From NCBI GenBank assembly GCA_017163975.1, contig JAFFSR010000264.1:6172501-6236500 (forward strand): a stretch of DNA of 64,000 bases, read 5' to 3'. The translations under genes were made by a program, and so were the position numbers. The notes under the pieces are model-generated. The model was not told the origin of the DNA. It searched no databases and saw only the letters and a list, made by a program, of their open reading frames with translations. Below, one piece after another: positions 63,661 to 64,000 of the stretch. This DNA is from Anastatus disparis. Taxonomy: Eukaryota > Arthropoda > Insecta > Hymenoptera > Eupelmidae. The stretch's first letter is position 1. Every line of letters begins with the position of its first letter.

Positions 63661-64000
63661 TTAGTTCTTTTTAGTTCTTTTTTCTCAGTTTTCACGTTCG
63701 CTATGGTTACTTACCATAGCCTAAGTTCTTTTTTCATTTTTTTTTCTGTGTTTGTGTCTCTTCCGTTGCCCACGCGCGGGCAACGTTGAGGAGAACTTTG
63801 CTCGAGTTTTTCCCTGCTATCATTTGTGGGGATTATTGTTCCAAGATCGTTATGGCTGTTTGACATAGCTTGATAATCTTACAAGTTTAATCTTTTGGCT
63901 CGTGGCTGGTTTTTGACTCGGTGCTCCGTTTATTGGCTCTCCTCCGTTGCAAGTGCGGTGCTGCGTTGAGGGGACGTTTTCGCGGTTACCCTTCCGTTTG
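63661..64000. other. GC-richer non-coding DNA at the window edge
   Basis: It contains a perfect short hairpin TTGCCCACGCGCGGGCAA (63777-63794) and a repeated CCGTTGC...CGTTGAGGnGA motif (63770, 63946). It may be the untranslated 5' region of a retroelement continuing past the window. Confidence 0.4.

Overview
The window is AT-rich eukaryotic DNA made almost entirely of mobile elements stacked inside one another. I recognise no host gene. The arthropod-style core promoters (TATA plus TCAGT initiator about 30 bp downstream), the Polinton gene set with a BIR/RING protein, the Jockey-like retrotransposon, the tRNA-derived SINEs and the very high AT content point to an insect. A parasitoid hymenopteran is my best guess, but that is inference.

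Layout. Positions 1-5.4 kb hold AT-rich DNA, a tandem array of inverted-repeat units (1.2-2.9 kb) and a 1.8 kb fold-back element made of GAGATCTC/CATATG palindromes. From 5.46 to 21.99 kb lies a decaying Polinton/Maverick (adintovirus-like) element: protein-primed PolB, an OB-fold-like small protein, an IAP-like BIR/RING protein, a retroviral-type integrase with chromodomain, two small structural-type proteins, packaging ATPase, a PLA2-hydrophobic-cysteine protease fusion, minor and major capsid proteins, and a protein family repeated at both ends facing outward. Some reading frames are intact (ATPase, PLA2-protease, small proteins). PolB, integrase, both capsid genes and one small gene carry stops or frameshifts. 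A 2.56 kb LTR-like insertion sits at 10.88-13.44 kb.

From 22.3 to 36.98 kb there are DNA transposons, MITEs and fold-back elements, many nested: a TAA-flanked transposon family, a TA-flanked element, TTAA MITEs, a solo-LTR-like insertion, and fold-backs built from AAACGTTT, AAAAGTACTTTT and TCCAGCTGGA. From 37.6 to 40.5 kb is a broken Jockey-type retrotransposon on the minus strand. From 41.5 to 56.3 kb is a Helitron-type Pif1 helicase pseudogene split by two insertions: a GGAAGCTTCC fold-back placed in its Walker A motif and a 9.8 kb DNA transposon (possibly Sola-like) that itself carries a third layer of insertions, including a 3 kb near-perfect palindrome and two SINEs. From 56.4 to 64 kb are tandem repeats, a 1.1 kb purine-rich GACGGA array, a second rearranged copy of the TAA-flanked family, another TTAA MITE and a duplicated GC-richer segment.

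The most interesting signal is a recurring modular architecture. At least eight fold-back elements have ends of the form CCC...GGG, appear to duplicate only two target bases, and are filled with iterated short palindromes whose sequence differs from element to element. Two of them share a homologous central hairpin although their palindrome arms differ.
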